Shown here piece after piece: positions 42,606 through 51,220 of a stretch of 64,000 nucleotides of DNA. The notes beneath the pieces are model-generated. The model had not been told where the DNA came from, did not search any database, and saw only the letters and a list, made by a program, of their open reading frames with translations. How positions within the stretch are numbered: position 1 is the first letter of the stretch; the number at the start of each line of letters is the position of its first letter. A program made the position numbers and the translations under genes. The stretch comes from JAOAPG01 sp963791575 (GTDB taxonomy: Bacteria > Acidobacteriota > Terriglobia > Terriglobales > Acidobacteriaceae): NCBI GenBank assembly GCA_963791575.1, contig CAWBSY010000017.1, forward strand, positions 1 through 64,000, read 5' to 3'.

Positions 42606-43553
42606 CTACTCTTCTGCTACCAACTTTAAGACTTGTTTCGCGTCTTTTTCCGCTGGGGGAGCGGACGGACTGTAACGCTGGTAATAATTTTCGTGGTCGC
42701 TATTGGAGCTGCTATTTAGAACCATGCCCAGCAACTTCGATGATTCTAATATCTCCAAGCCTTTTTGCAACTGCTTCTTTTGAGTTACGCCTTCCCGTGC
42801 CACCAGGAGAATGCCATCGGCAAGCCGCATCCAGAGGCTCGTGTCGGCCAAGGGCAACACCGGAGGGGAATCGATAATCACCCAGTCAAACCAAGCCGCG
42901 AGCTGATCCATCAATGCGGACAGACGTCCAGATTGCATCAGTTCCAGGGGATTGTCGGATGGTTTTCCTGCGGGCAGAAACCACAATCCCAGCCCTTCCA
43001 GCCGGTAGATGCTGGTGATTGGAGCAGGCTCCTGGTGCAGCCATTCTGTTAGACCCGGGAGTTTTCCCAATCCGAAGCGCGAAGCGAGCACCGGACGCCG
43101 CAGATCGCCTTCGAGCAGCAAAATTTTCTGTTGCTTTTTGCGGGACAGCACGGCGGCAAGATTTCCGGAAACCATGCTCTTTCCCTCTTCCGGAATCGTA
43201 CTGGTGATCAGTAGCTTTTTGAGAGGGCGCGTCTGTTGCAGTTGACGCAATCGAACTGACAAAAATCGGAATTTCTCTGCTCCCAGACTCTCTTTATCCG
43301 TGAGACAGATCAAGCGGCTGTTGGGAGCAAGATGAATGGGTAAAGTCTGAAATTGCTCAAACTTGGCTTCCGCTACTCTGCTTTCACCGACGCCATTTCC
43401 GCCAACTCCGGGATGGTGGTTGATTCCGGCCGCATCTTCGAGTCCACGCTCCGCATTTCGCAGAAGTTCCGTAGCCAGCGAGAACGGCTCAGGCTGTGCA
43501 ACTCCCGCCCGCTCGGCTTCGGATCTTTGCAATGCCTCAAATATGCGGCTCAC
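42606..43553 (-). CDS. CpsD/CapB-type tyrosine kinase (BY-kinase)
   Basis: A 315-residue cytoplasmic P-loop kinase. Walker A is TSTIPEEGKSM at 118-127, Walker A-prime is LLLEGDLRRP at 145-154, and Walker B is DWVIIDSPPVLPLAD. A short Tyr-containing cluster (HENYYQRYS) near the C-terminus could be the autophosphorylation site. It would work with the Wzz protein (44565..46169) to control chain length and export. The ATG overlaps the previous stop (ATGA at 43550-43553), so the ATPase, kinase and Wzz genes form a translationally coupled set. The family accompanies XrtA-type EPS loci. Confidence 0.88.
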   Translation of the reverse strand: MSRIFEALQRSEAERAGVAQPEPFSLATELLRNAERGLEDAAGINHHPGVGGNGVGESRVAEAKFEQFQTLPIHLAPNSRLICLTDKESLGAEKFRFLSVRLRQLQQTRPLKKLLITSTIPEEGKSMVSGNLAAVLSRKKQQKILLLEGDLRRPVLASRFGLGKLPGLTEWLHQEPAPITSIYRLEGLGLWFLPAGKPSDNPLELMQSGRLSALMDQLAAWFDWVIIDSPPVLPLADTSLWMRLADGILLVAREGVTQKKQLQKGLEILESSKLLGMVLNSSSNSDHENYYQRYSPSAPPAEKDAKQVLKLVAEE

Positions 43554-44533
43554 TGTTTGAAGGCCCTCGGCAACGTATCCAACGAGGATTCTACCCCTCC
43601 GGACCGCATGCTCTGTAAATATTCGTGTAACTGAAGTAATGTTTTAACCGCTTGCAACGCGTCCTGATTACTCTTATCCACTTGCGTCTTCGCTTCTCTG
43701 ACTGCGGGATGCGTCACTCCCAGGCGGAAGTCTAAGGCTACTTCTTCGATGACTTCGGGGACTACGCTTCCGACCTTCTTGGCAAAAGAAGTGATCAACG
43801 CGTTCTCGCAAACTGTATTGATCAGACGCGGAATCCCCCGCGAGTGCCAGTGCACTCTCTCGATTGTATCGTCGGGAAATAGCTGCATGGCCGCCTCAAT
43901 CGTGCTTCCAGCCAGATTCAGGCGGCGATGAATGTAGCCGCGAGTCTCTTCCAAGTCTAAGGCTTCGAGTTGCGAGCGTAACGCAATTCTTTGTTTCAGC
44001 TGCCGCAACTCGACTGAATCGAGCTTCTCGTCTAGTTCGGGCTGGCCCACCAGCAGGATCTGCAGCAGTTTCTCCTGCGTGGTTTCGAGATTGGTGAGCA
44101 GCCGGATTTCCTCCAAAACATCCGCCGAAACGTGATGCGCTTCATCGACCACTAGTACGGTTGTGAGCTTCTGGTGATGGCGCGCGATCAGATAATGACT
44201 TAATTCCAGGAGCAATTCGCCCTTGGTCTTGCCGGTTACAGAAAGTCCGAAATCGCCGGCGATGTACTGTAAAAATTCTTGGGGTGAGAGGCGGCTGTTA
44301 AAAATATAGGCATAGCTGACATTGTCACGATTGAGCAATTGCAGCAGGCAGCGTACCAGCATGGTCTTGCCAGTGCCTACTTCGCCCGTCATGACTACAA
44401 AACCTTTGTGCCGGCGGACGCCATAATAGAGCGCAGCCAAAGCTTCGTTGTGTCTCTTGGTAGGAAACAGGAACGAAGGATCGGGGCTGATCTCGAACGG
44501 GTTACGCTGCAAATTGTAGAAGGTCTTGTACAT
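43550..44533 (-). CDS. ExeA-like AAA ATPase of EPS loci
   Basis: A 327-residue ATPase. It starts MYKTFYNLQRNPFEISPDP, the typical beginning of ExeA/general-secretion-A-like and XrtA-associated ATPases. Walker A is GEVGTGKT at 50-57, Walker B is VLVVDEAHHV, and sensor regions are LLTNLETT and HWHSRGIPRLINTVCE. No C-terminal peptidoglycan-binding domain is present, unlike ExeA. It probably energises or organises export and acts in the cytoplasm. It lies between Wzz and the BY-kinase. Confidence 0.87.
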   Translation of the reverse strand: MYKTFYNLQRNPFEISPDPSFLFPTKRHNEALAALYYGVRRHKGFVVMTGEVGTGKTMLVRCLLQLLNRDNVSYAYIFNSRLSPQEFLQYIAGDFGLSVTGKTKGELLLELSHYLIARHHQKLTTVLVVDEAHHVSADVLEEIRLLTNLETTQEKLLQILLVGQPELDEKLDSVELRQLKQRIALRSQLEALDLEETRGYIHRRLNLAGSTIEAAMQLFPDDTIERVHWHSRGIPRLINTVCENALITSFAKKVGSVVPEVIEEVALDFRLGVTHPAVREAKTQVDKSNQDALQAVKTLLQLHEYLQSMRSGGVESSLDTLPRAFKQ

Positions 44534-44564
44534 TCGGTCTTAAGTCTGGTTGCAAAGTCTCAAG

Positions 44565-46169
44565 CTAACCCCGAAGGAAACTAAATGCCGTACCTACGAG
44601 AATGGAAGTGAATACTACGGCGGCTGCAATCCAGGCCAGCGTGGCCGAGCGTGCTTGTTCGACTTCTTCTGCGGGAGTAGCAATGCTCGGGATCTCGGAA
44701 AGCACACCCACCGGAATCAGAGCCTTCAACTCTTTTTCGCTATGAATGCGGTCGTCGAGAAACTCCGTTCCGCCAGCCAACGCAACTCCCAGAAATAATC
44801 CGACTCCCACACCGATTCCACACAACTTCAAGTGATTGGGAAAATCGGGTTTCACGGGCAAGCTTGGGGGATCGAGAACCCGAAAATGTTCTCCCTGCTG
44901 CCGCTCAGTCAGGCTAGTCGATAACGCTGACGCGTTCTTCTTTTTCATCAGATCGTCGTAGTTTGCCTTCGACTGATCGTATCCTCGGCTCAAGTCCGCA
45001 AGTTGCTGTTCACGCACCGGTTCTTGCCCGAGACGTCCTTGATAGTCCGAGATCTTTGTGTTTAATGCTGCAATCGAGCGCTCGCGGTTGGCGATTTCAA
45101 TCTTGTTGGCCTGTAGTTGACTCTTCAGTTCGGCCATGGCGGGCGTGTCTTGCGAATCAGCAGGGTCCTGCGATGCACCAGCCGCGCCATCTGTCTGATT
45201 CGCCGACTTCATATCGGAGAGGATTTGCTGCCGCATCTTGACCGTTTGCGCGATCTGATCTTTCACTTTACGAACGTCGGGATGGCGGTCGGTATACCCT
45301 CGTGACATAAGATCGGCGAGCTGGCCCCGGAGTTTGTCAATCTCCTGATTGACCGCCGCAAGTCCCACCGGCGCGCCGCCACCGCCGCTTTTGGGCGAAC
45401 TTTGCAGACTGCGATATTGGCTCAACAAAGATTGGTAATAAACACTCTGCTGCTTGGCACGGTCGAGATTGTCTTCTTCTGTTTGCCGCTGGTTTTGCAG
45501 GCCGTTGAGAATTGCCAAATTGCTTTGCAGCTGGCCAGGCAAGTCCGAAACATGCTGAGCTTTGAATTCGCGGATCTTTTCTTCCTGAGTTGCCAGGTTC
45601 ACTCTGGCTTCTTCCAGCTGAGATTCAAAAAACTTGGTCGTATCTTGCGATTGCGTGGTCTGGACTTCCAGGTTCTCGCTTATAAAAAGATTGGTCAGCT
45701 CGCTGGTAACCTGCTGCGCAATGTGGGGATCGCGCGAAGAAAATGACACGTTAAACGACGTAAGCTGATCGCTTCCCGGAGAACGCACCAGTTCGATCCC
45801 AATATCTTTCCGCATACGCTCGACCAAATCGTCGGGCGTAGCGTGACCTTGTTGATCTGCATAAAGGTTCAAAGTTTGGACAATATGCATCAGCCGTGTC
45901 CGGCTCAAAATCTGTTGGGTAATACTCTGCAGCCGGCTCTGCAGATTATCGTTCACATTCGAGGGCACAAGATCTTTGGACACCGTAGGCTGCTCGATCA
46001 GGATAGTCGTCGCCGATTTGTAAGTGGAGGGCAAAACCCAACTCGCCGCAAACACCAACGCCCAGCCCACAAAGAGGGGGACCAAGAACTGCCAGTGACG
46101 GCGACGCGCGATCCCGATAAATTTGTTTAAGTCCAGACCCTCTGAACTTTTCTCTTCTAAGTCTTCCAT
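44565..46169 (-). CDS. Wzz-type chain-length determinant protein
   Basis: A 534-residue polysaccharide co-polymerase. One membrane segment is at about 33-52 (FLVPLFVGWALVFAASWVLP), followed by a periplasmic region with long coiled coils (for example QTTQSQDTTKFFESQLEEAR and the stretch around residues 180-250). A GNVR-like tail precedes the second membrane region (LCGIGVGVGLFLGVALAGG), and a final hydrophobic segment (WIAAAVVFTSILVGTAF) closes it. It sets polymer length together with the kinase. It is the size and layout of the XrtA-associated chain-length family. No tyrosine-kinase domain is fused. Confidence 0.88.
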   Translation of the reverse strand: MEDLEEKSSEGLDLNKFIGIARRRHWQFLVPLFVGWALVFAASWVLPSTYKSATTILIEQPTVSKDLVPSNVNDNLQSRLQSITQQILSRTRLMHIVQTLNLYADQQGHATPDDLVERMRKDIGIELVRSPGSDQLTSFNVSFSSRDPHIAQQVTSELTNLFISENLEVQTTQSQDTTKFFESQLEEARVNLATQEEKIREFKAQHVSDLPGQLQSNLAILNGLQNQRQTEEDNLDRAKQQSVYYQSLLSQYRSLQSSPKSGGGGAPVGLAAVNQEIDKLRGQLADLMSRGYTDRHPDVRKVKDQIAQTVKMRQQILSDMKSANQTDGAAGASQDPADSQDTPAMAELKSQLQANKIEIANRERSIAALNTKISDYQGRLGQEPVREQQLADLSRGYDQSKANYDDLMKKKNASALSTSLTERQQGEHFRVLDPPSLPVKPDFPNHLKLCGIGVGVGLFLGVALAGGTEFLDDRIHSEKELKALIPVGVLSEIPSIATPAEEVEQARSATLAWIAAAVVFTSILVGTAFSFLRG

Positions 46170-46180
46170 GTGCTAGCTTC

Positions 46181-47612
46181 TCACCTTCCCAGTGGCCTTT
46201 GAAACTGGTAAGAGACTGAAAATGAAACTCGGTCACGGTTGGGAGCGTTCGAAATTGCAGCGATATTGTTGTAGGTTTGATGCAGACGCGAATACCCCAA
46301 CATCATACTGAAATGCTCTCCGAATGCCCGTTGCAGAGCCGCGCTCCCGGAAAGAGTGTGGCCGTTGGTATTTGAAGACGGGGCTGCATCCAGAACTTTG
46401 TTCGTCGCGTAACTCAATCCAAACGTCGCGTTCAAATTGCGTGTCAATTGCCGGCGTAGGCTGGTGTCTGCACTATTGGACGTAACTGCTCCCTGCAAAC
46501 CGCCGCCATCGCTAATCCGGCGGGAGTAGTTTACCGAAATGCTGGTGTGCTGCCCCTGCCAGCTCAGGCTTCCGCCACCGGAAGGCGACCACATGTCGAG
46601 CGGTAATACTCCGAAGCCGTGGGTTTGCGAGTGTTGTGGACCGCCGAATAATGAAAACGAAAAGGTAGGTTTGAAGTAGAAGGTATAAAAGCCTACAAAG
46701 CTGTGTGTTTGAGTGGCTTGATCACCCATGTTGGGAGCACGCGATATGTATTTCTGAAATTGATAAGTCGCGCCGATGTAATGCTTGCCGGATAGACGAT
46801 GAGTGTAGAACGCGCCCCCACCACTCGTATTCGAATCGAACAGCCCCGGGACCTGACTATGATTCGGATAGTGCAGTTGAGAAAAATTGCCAGTGATTCC
46901 AACCATTCCGTTCTGGCTGAATTGATAGCTCAGACGCGCCGAAGAAGTGTCCGGAGATCATGTCTGCGATCGGAGCGATAATGGTTTCATTCGGAGTCTG
47001 CACTACGCCCGAGGAGCCGGCGCCTTCGTTCGGTGTGAACTGATTCGAGGATCCAGAGGTTTTGGAGAAACCTTCCTGCGCGCTAAACGTCACATGCGGA
47101 CTAAGCCGATAGCTGAGATTTGCACCGAGATTATGACTGCTCTGGTTGTAGGAGCTATATCGTTCATAAAAAGTAAAGCCGGGACTATACGATAACGTCC
47201 AGTGTAATCGGGACCGGCTCTGATCAAGGGCGATGTTCGGCGCGATGGAGTAACTCACATCGCTTACCGGTTTCGCGCCCGTCGAGAACGCATTGTCATC
47301 GTAAGCGACCCCAAACACCAGCCCCCCTCGCAAGTAATTGGTGCGCGGCGTTTCAGAAGCATAAGCCAGGGCGTATCCTTCTCCTCCGCCGACTGGAGAC
47401 GGAGTAATCATGGGCGGCTGCGAATTGCTTGAATCGTTCGTTGCCGCTCCGCCAGTTACATCTTCGACTCCACCTGGGACTTGCTGCGATCCAGCCTGCG
47501 ATGGTGGGTTGGATTGCTGTTGCGACGTTGCGTCCACCTGAGCCCACAGAGGGATGCTAGCTGCTAGCAACACCAGGCTCAGGCAAGATTGACTGAATAT
47601 GTTCATCGACAC
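46181..47612 (-). CDS. outer-membrane beta-barrel protein of EPS locus, one frameshift
   Basis: Two frames form one protein of about 476 residues. The signal peptide is MSMNIFSQSCLSLVLLAASIPLWA at 47612. A low-complexity Gln/Ser region follows, then alternating strands ending in aromatic residues (LHWTLSYSPGFTFYERY, VSFSVSYQFQRPLGR), as expected for a porin-like barrel. The frame breaks near 46950; corrected text reads SSARLSYQFSQNGMVGITG. It is placed as the outer-membrane component between Wza and Wzz, the usual position in XrtA-type loci. It may be the pore for polymer secretion. Confidence 0.72.
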
Positions 47613-47639
47613 AAGGCCTGAAACTCTTGGAAAGTCGGA

Positions 47640-48347
47640 TTACGGAACCACAATGGTGTCGCGCGGCTGCAGTCTTACGTTCTGCGCGGAATCTTTTCCC
47701 TTGATCACGTCTTTGTAGTTGAAATTGAGGCGGGTCTGTCCGCCGTCCGCATTCTGCCGCAGCACGTAGATCGACTTTTGTTTGGCAAAATCGCGAAATC
47801 CACCAGCCAAAGCAAGTGCGTCCAAAACCGTAAGCGAGTTCGTCAATGGATACGCGCCGGGACGAGTCACCTGTCCTAAAATATTGAATTTTTGACTGTT
47901 GATCTGCTGCACGATGACGGTAACTTCCGGCTCGGAGATATAGCTCTTTAACTTTCCGGCAATCAGTTGCTCGAGCTGTTGCGGCGTTTGCCCTGCAGCT
48001 TGCAGCTCGCCTACGAGCGGAAGAGAGATTTTTCCATCGGAACGCACCGGGATCGAGCGCGTAATGTCAGGTTCTTTCCAAACATTAATAGCCAATACAT
48101 CGTCGTTTCCGATTACGAATGTGGTGTCGTGAGCTTTGCCCTCGACACGACTTGGGTCTGGAGAAGTACTGGTGGAAGTCGCTACCGGGGCATTCGCGTT
48201 TGTTGCGTTGTTCGACGCGGCGCTCTGAGCGAAAAGTCCGTGCGCTGGCAGAATAGCGACTGCAAAAAAGGCCGCTGCGATGTACCCCGGCAACGCATTA
48301 GTCCTGTTCCTCTTCCTTCTAGACACGCGGTTGGTTGTTGTTTCCAT
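47640..48347 (-). CDS. Wza-like polysaccharide export protein
   Basis: Start at METTTNRVSRRKRNR (48347) with a GGAGC ribosome-binding site; the longer frame would overlap the regulator gene. A signal-like hydrophobic stretch (GYIAAAFFAVAILPAHGLFA) is followed by a Ser/Thr/Ala-rich linker. The poly-export domain starts at FVIGNDDVLAINVWKEPDI and includes VRSDGKISLPLVGELQAAG, then one SLBB domain with FNILGQVTRPGAYPL and LALAGGF. It forms the outer-membrane export channel or its periplasmic part. Length is about 235 residues, short for Wza but normal for the XrtA-associated form. Confidence 0.86.
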   Translation of the reverse strand: METTTNRVSRRKRNRTNALPGYIAAAFFAVAILPAHGLFAQSAASNNATNANAPVATSTSTSPDPSRVEGKAHDTTFVIGNDDVLAINVWKEPDITRSIPVRSDGKISLPLVGELQAAGQTPQQLEQLIAGKLKSYISEPEVTVIVQQINSQKFNILGQVTRPGAYPLTNSLTVLDALALAGGFRDFAKQKSIYVLRQNADGGQTRLNFNYKDVIKGKDSAQNVRLQPRDTIVVP

Positions 48348-48382
48348 GGTTGCTGCTCCGTAATTTGCGTCGACGCCGATCA

Positions 48383-49954
48383 TTAACGTCCGTGACCATC
48401 CGTCTTGACTCCCGAGCCGGGAACGATTTGCGGCAAATACGATGAGGGAGGGCTTAAATGATACTGCTGAATTTTGTAGAGCAACGTTCGATAGCTGACC
48501 CTCAGAAGCCGTGCCGCCGACTTGCGATTCCATCGCGTCTGCTCGAGAGCACTGACAATCGCGTTCTTTTCCGTCTCTCCTTTTACGCTTTGCAGTAAAG
48601 AACGCAGACCGGAATACGGCCCTTCGGCACTCGGTTCTTCGTGAATACTAGACTTATCGTGGCCGTTGCGATTTTTCCCGTCAGAAAATCCGCGTGATCC
48701 GGCGCCGTTCGGGTGGAATGAAGACGCTGAAGCGGACGCGGCGACGATTTCCATAGTCTCGCTCAACGTCTCCGAAGATGCTTCTAATTTGCGCTGCAAC
48801 TCACGCAAAGCCAATTCCTCATCGCCAACCACCAAATATCGCTTTACGAAATTCTCCAACTCCCGCAAGTTTCCTGGCCACAGATGCGCTTTACAGCTTT
48901 CCAGGATGGCGGGAGAGAATGTCCGCGACTGTAAATCATAATGCCGCGACAGCCGATTCATAAAATGCCCCATCAGAAGCGGTATATCTTCTTTCCGCTG
49001 CCGCACGGGAGGTACGTAGACGCTGAATGCGCTCAGCCGGTAATACAAGTCTTCCCGCAACTTGCCATCTGCTAAGGCTTGTTCGAGGTTGGCCGCACTG
49101 GCCGCCAGAATGCGCACATCCGCTTCCACGCGGAAGTCGCCACCGGACCGGAAGAAATGCTTTTCCTGCATAACTTGCATCAGTTTGGTCTGCAGTGTGA
49201 TCGGCAGCTCAGTGATCTCGTCGAGAAAAACCGTACCCTTCTCTGAGTTTTCCAGTTTGCCAGTAACGCTGCGGGTGCTCCCGGCCACAACCCGGCGGTC
49301 TTGTCCAAAGAGTTCGGTTTCCAACAGATCGCAGGGAAGAGCTGCACAGTTAAGCTTGAGAAAAGAAAAACCGGAGCGAACCGAAAGCTTGTGAACCAAA
49401 CGCGCAACAATTTCCTTGCCGCTGCCACTCTCTCCCACAATCAACAAAGGCGCGTCGGCCTGGGCAAGCAACTGCACCTGCGCCCTGAGGTGGCGCATTG
49501 CCGGACTGGCGGAGACAAAGAACATTTCGTCATGCACTTGTTCTATGTTTTCGCTGGACACGTCGGCATCGGAGTAACCACTTGCCGACGAAAAATGTGG
49601 TGCAATCGCAGACTGAAGCAGCGCTGTTTCGAGAGGCCAGGACAGATAATCCTGCGCACCCAGGCGAATGGCTTCGGCTCGCTGTGCCGCATCCTCTGCA
49701 TAAGAAAGCATAATCACCGGGAGTTCGGGGCGAACCCGGCGCAGCCACCTTAGCGTGTGCAGAGCGTCCGCGTCGCCTTCGGAGAGGTCGAGAAGCACCA
49801 AAGCCGGTCCAGATTCCGATTGCGCGCGGTCCAGAGCTTCCCAGCCGCTACTCGCGGTCTGAACTTGCCAGGCGTTCGCCTCCCCGACAGCCGATACCAG
49901 ACTGAGGGCGGATGGTCGCCTGCTTACAAGCAGCAGAGTGGATGATTGAAGCAT
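48383..49954 (-). CDS. sigma-54-type response regulator (PrsR-like) lacking GAFTGA
   Basis: A 523-residue three-domain regulator. The receiver (1-120) has the phospho-acceptor Asp56 in VLLDLSEGD. The AAA domain has Walker A GESGSGKE at 174-181, Walker B TVFLDEI and LREDLYYRL. The Fis-type helix-turn-helix is at the end (ALEQTRWNRKSAARLLRVSYRTL). The GAFTGA loop that normally contacts sigma-54 is replaced by RVVAGS at 221-226. In XrtA/PEP-CTERM systems a regulator of this build controls the EPS and PEP-CTERM genes. The loss of GAFTGA suggests that this one does not activate sigma-54 in the usual way. Confidence 0.85.
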   Translation of the reverse strand: MLQSSTLLLVSRRPSALSLVSAVGEANAWQVQTASSGWEALDRAQSESGPALVLLDLSEGDADALHTLRWLRRVRPELPVIMLSYAEDAAQRAEAIRLGAQDYLSWPLETALLQSAIAPHFSSASGYSDADVSSENIEQVHDEMFFVSASPAMRHLRAQVQLLAQADAPLLIVGESGSGKEIVARLVHKLSVRSGFSFLKLNCAALPCDLLETELFGQDRRVVAGSTRSVTGKLENSEKGTVFLDEITELPITLQTKLMQVMQEKHFFRSGGDFRVEADVRILAASAANLEQALADGKLREDLYYRLSAFSVYVPPVRQRKEDIPLLMGHFMNRLSRHYDLQSRTFSPAILESCKAHLWPGNLRELENFVKRYLVVGDEELALRELQRKLEASSETLSETMEIVAASASASSFHPNGAGSRGFSDGKNRNGHDKSSIHEEPSAEGPYSGLRSLLQSVKGETEKNAIVSALEQTRWNRKSAARLLRVSYRTLLYKIQQYHLSPPSSYLPQIVPGSGVKTDGHGR

Positions 49955-50021
49955 AGGATTGATTCTTGAAGCGTGAACAGAAAACAGAAGTTCAGGTTAA
50001 GGCAAGCAGAAGAAATTTCGG

Positions 50022-50576
50022 CTAAACGGGTTCGAGGTCATAGCCCTCGATACGCACGGCTAAAGACCGCTGGATTGCGTCCACAGATACCACGAGTGTC
50101 CGATCACCGTTTCGCGCCGTCAATATACCCTCAACGCCAGCCAGCGCGCCGCTTCGGATACGAATGCGTTGTCCGATTTTCAAAAACGGATGTTCCGACC
50201 AGATCAGTTGTTGGGATGTAATCGTACGGACAGCTTCGATCTGCTCCTCGGGAATCGGCGCGCCCTCGCCTTTTCCTCCGACAATCCTAAATACACCCTC
50301 GATTCGGCATACTCGCAGGCGATCTTCCCGGGTCGAGGCAGCCTTCACGAAAACATAGCAACCGAAAAGCGGCAATTCGACAGTCTTTTTGCGATCACTC
50401 CAGCGGTGTACTGCATTTACCAGAGGAAGAAATGTTGGCAATCCCTGTTCGTGGAAGCGTTGCGCAACCCTCTTTTCATGCCGGGCTCGCGTCTGTACCG
50501 CATACCAAGACAATTCATCGGGAGCAAAAACCGTCTCAGGCTGTAATATTGGGCTAATTTGGGTGACGCTGCTCAT
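50022..50576 (-). CDS. UpxY/LoaP-type NusG-like antiterminator
   Basis: A 184-residue NusG paralogue. The NGN domain starts SWYAVQTRARHEKRVAQRF and includes LPLFGCYVFVKA and GVFRIVGG. The C-terminal KOW region is IGQRIRIRSGALAGVEGIL. Specialised NusG proteins of this type (RfaH, UpxY, LoaP) let RNA polymerase read through long operons for capsule or polyketide synthesis. It is the first gene of the minus-strand block, with about 50 kb of collinear genes behind it. The ribosome-binding site is AGAGGG, 7 bases before ATG, just after a stem-loop at 50597..50617. Confidence 0.87.
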   Translation of the reverse strand: MSSVTQISPILQPETVFAPDELSWYAVQTRARHEKRVAQRFHEQGLPTFLPLVNAVHRWSDRKKTVELPLFGCYVFVKAASTREDRLRVCRIEGVFRIVGGKGEGAPIPEEQIEAVRTITSQQLIWSEHPFLKIGQRIRIRSGALAGVEGILTARNGDRTLVVSVDAIQRSLAVRIEGYDLEPV

Positions 50577-51220
50577 AGCTTCGCCCTCTGAGTCACATCC
50601 AAGGTTTCGCCTTGAATGTTATGGACCCTTAAAGAAACACTTCTAGCGCTTGCTAACTTAGGGAGGGGAGCACTGGGTGGGGGTTCCAGCGTTGACTTTG
50701 TTAAAGTACAAGGAAACTGCAATTGACTGCAAGAGGTACTACATCCCTAGTACGTAAAACTCATTTGCTGATGGTTCTTATTACTCAATATAGGGGATTG
50801 TTAACTTTGAGTAATTATTCTCTATTAGTTGTTGTTACGTTTCGTCTGCTTACTTCTTTGCTTGGTCCGTTTCATTCTTTGATATCACACGACATTGTAC
50901 AACTTACTTAGTTATAACACTTTACATGTAGTTGCTGATGGTTATTGCCATACCTAGAGATTATGGGTAAGAGATATCTATCTCTAATTCAGGAGAAGAC
51001 CTGCGACGGTCTTACCTATGTGCAACGGCTTTCAACATCTTATTGCATGTTCCTCACAACTTTTGTACTATGGGTACCAATCTTGGCCTTGGTAACTACC
51101 AAGGCTCCCCCCAAGAGCTGCGTCTTTTGTGTCAAGCAGGGAGCTCACTCCCCTCTTCCTGCGGAAGATTTACTAGCTCCACTATAGAACTGGGTGGTTA
51201 AAGCACTATTCGGAGGCAGA
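50577..51220. promoter_or_regulatory. 644-base divergent intergenic region with several dyads
   Basis: No credible gene lies here; short frames at 50723-50911 and 50945-51187 have no coding character. The region is AT-rich and contains three inverted repeats: TTACTCAA/TTGAGTAA arms at 50780-50813, AGAGATA/TATCTCT at 50970-50985, and GCCTTGGTA/TACCAAGGC at 51086-51105 (2-base centre). A 12-base direct repeat TTGCTGATGGTT is at 50764 and 50932. A further TACCAA half-site is at 51075-51080. It separates the antiterminator operon from a LuxR-type regulator and probably holds promoters for both. No clear -35/-10 pair was found by eye. Confidence 0.6.
50597..50617 (-). promoter_or_regulatory. stem-loop in the 5' leader of the antiterminator gene
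   Basis: Minus-strand RNA would fold ATTCAAGG-cgaaa-CCTTGGAT: an 8-pair stem with one G-U pair and a 5-base loop. It ends 20 bases before the start codon. LoaP-type antiterminators are known to recognise an RNA hairpin in the leader of target operons, so this is a candidate loading or autoregulation site. No poly-U follows, so it is not a simple terminator. Confidence 0.45.

Noticed and set aside
48348..50021. A sigma-54 (-24/-12) promoter near the response-regulator gene
   Set aside because: No TGGCAC-N5-TTGC-like pair was found upstream of the export or regulator genes by eye.
50723..51187. Two small plus-strand frames in the divergent intergenic region
   Set aside because: Translations are low in charge balance, have no ribosome-binding site and lie in AT-rich DNA full of inverted repeats. 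Treated as regulatory sequence.
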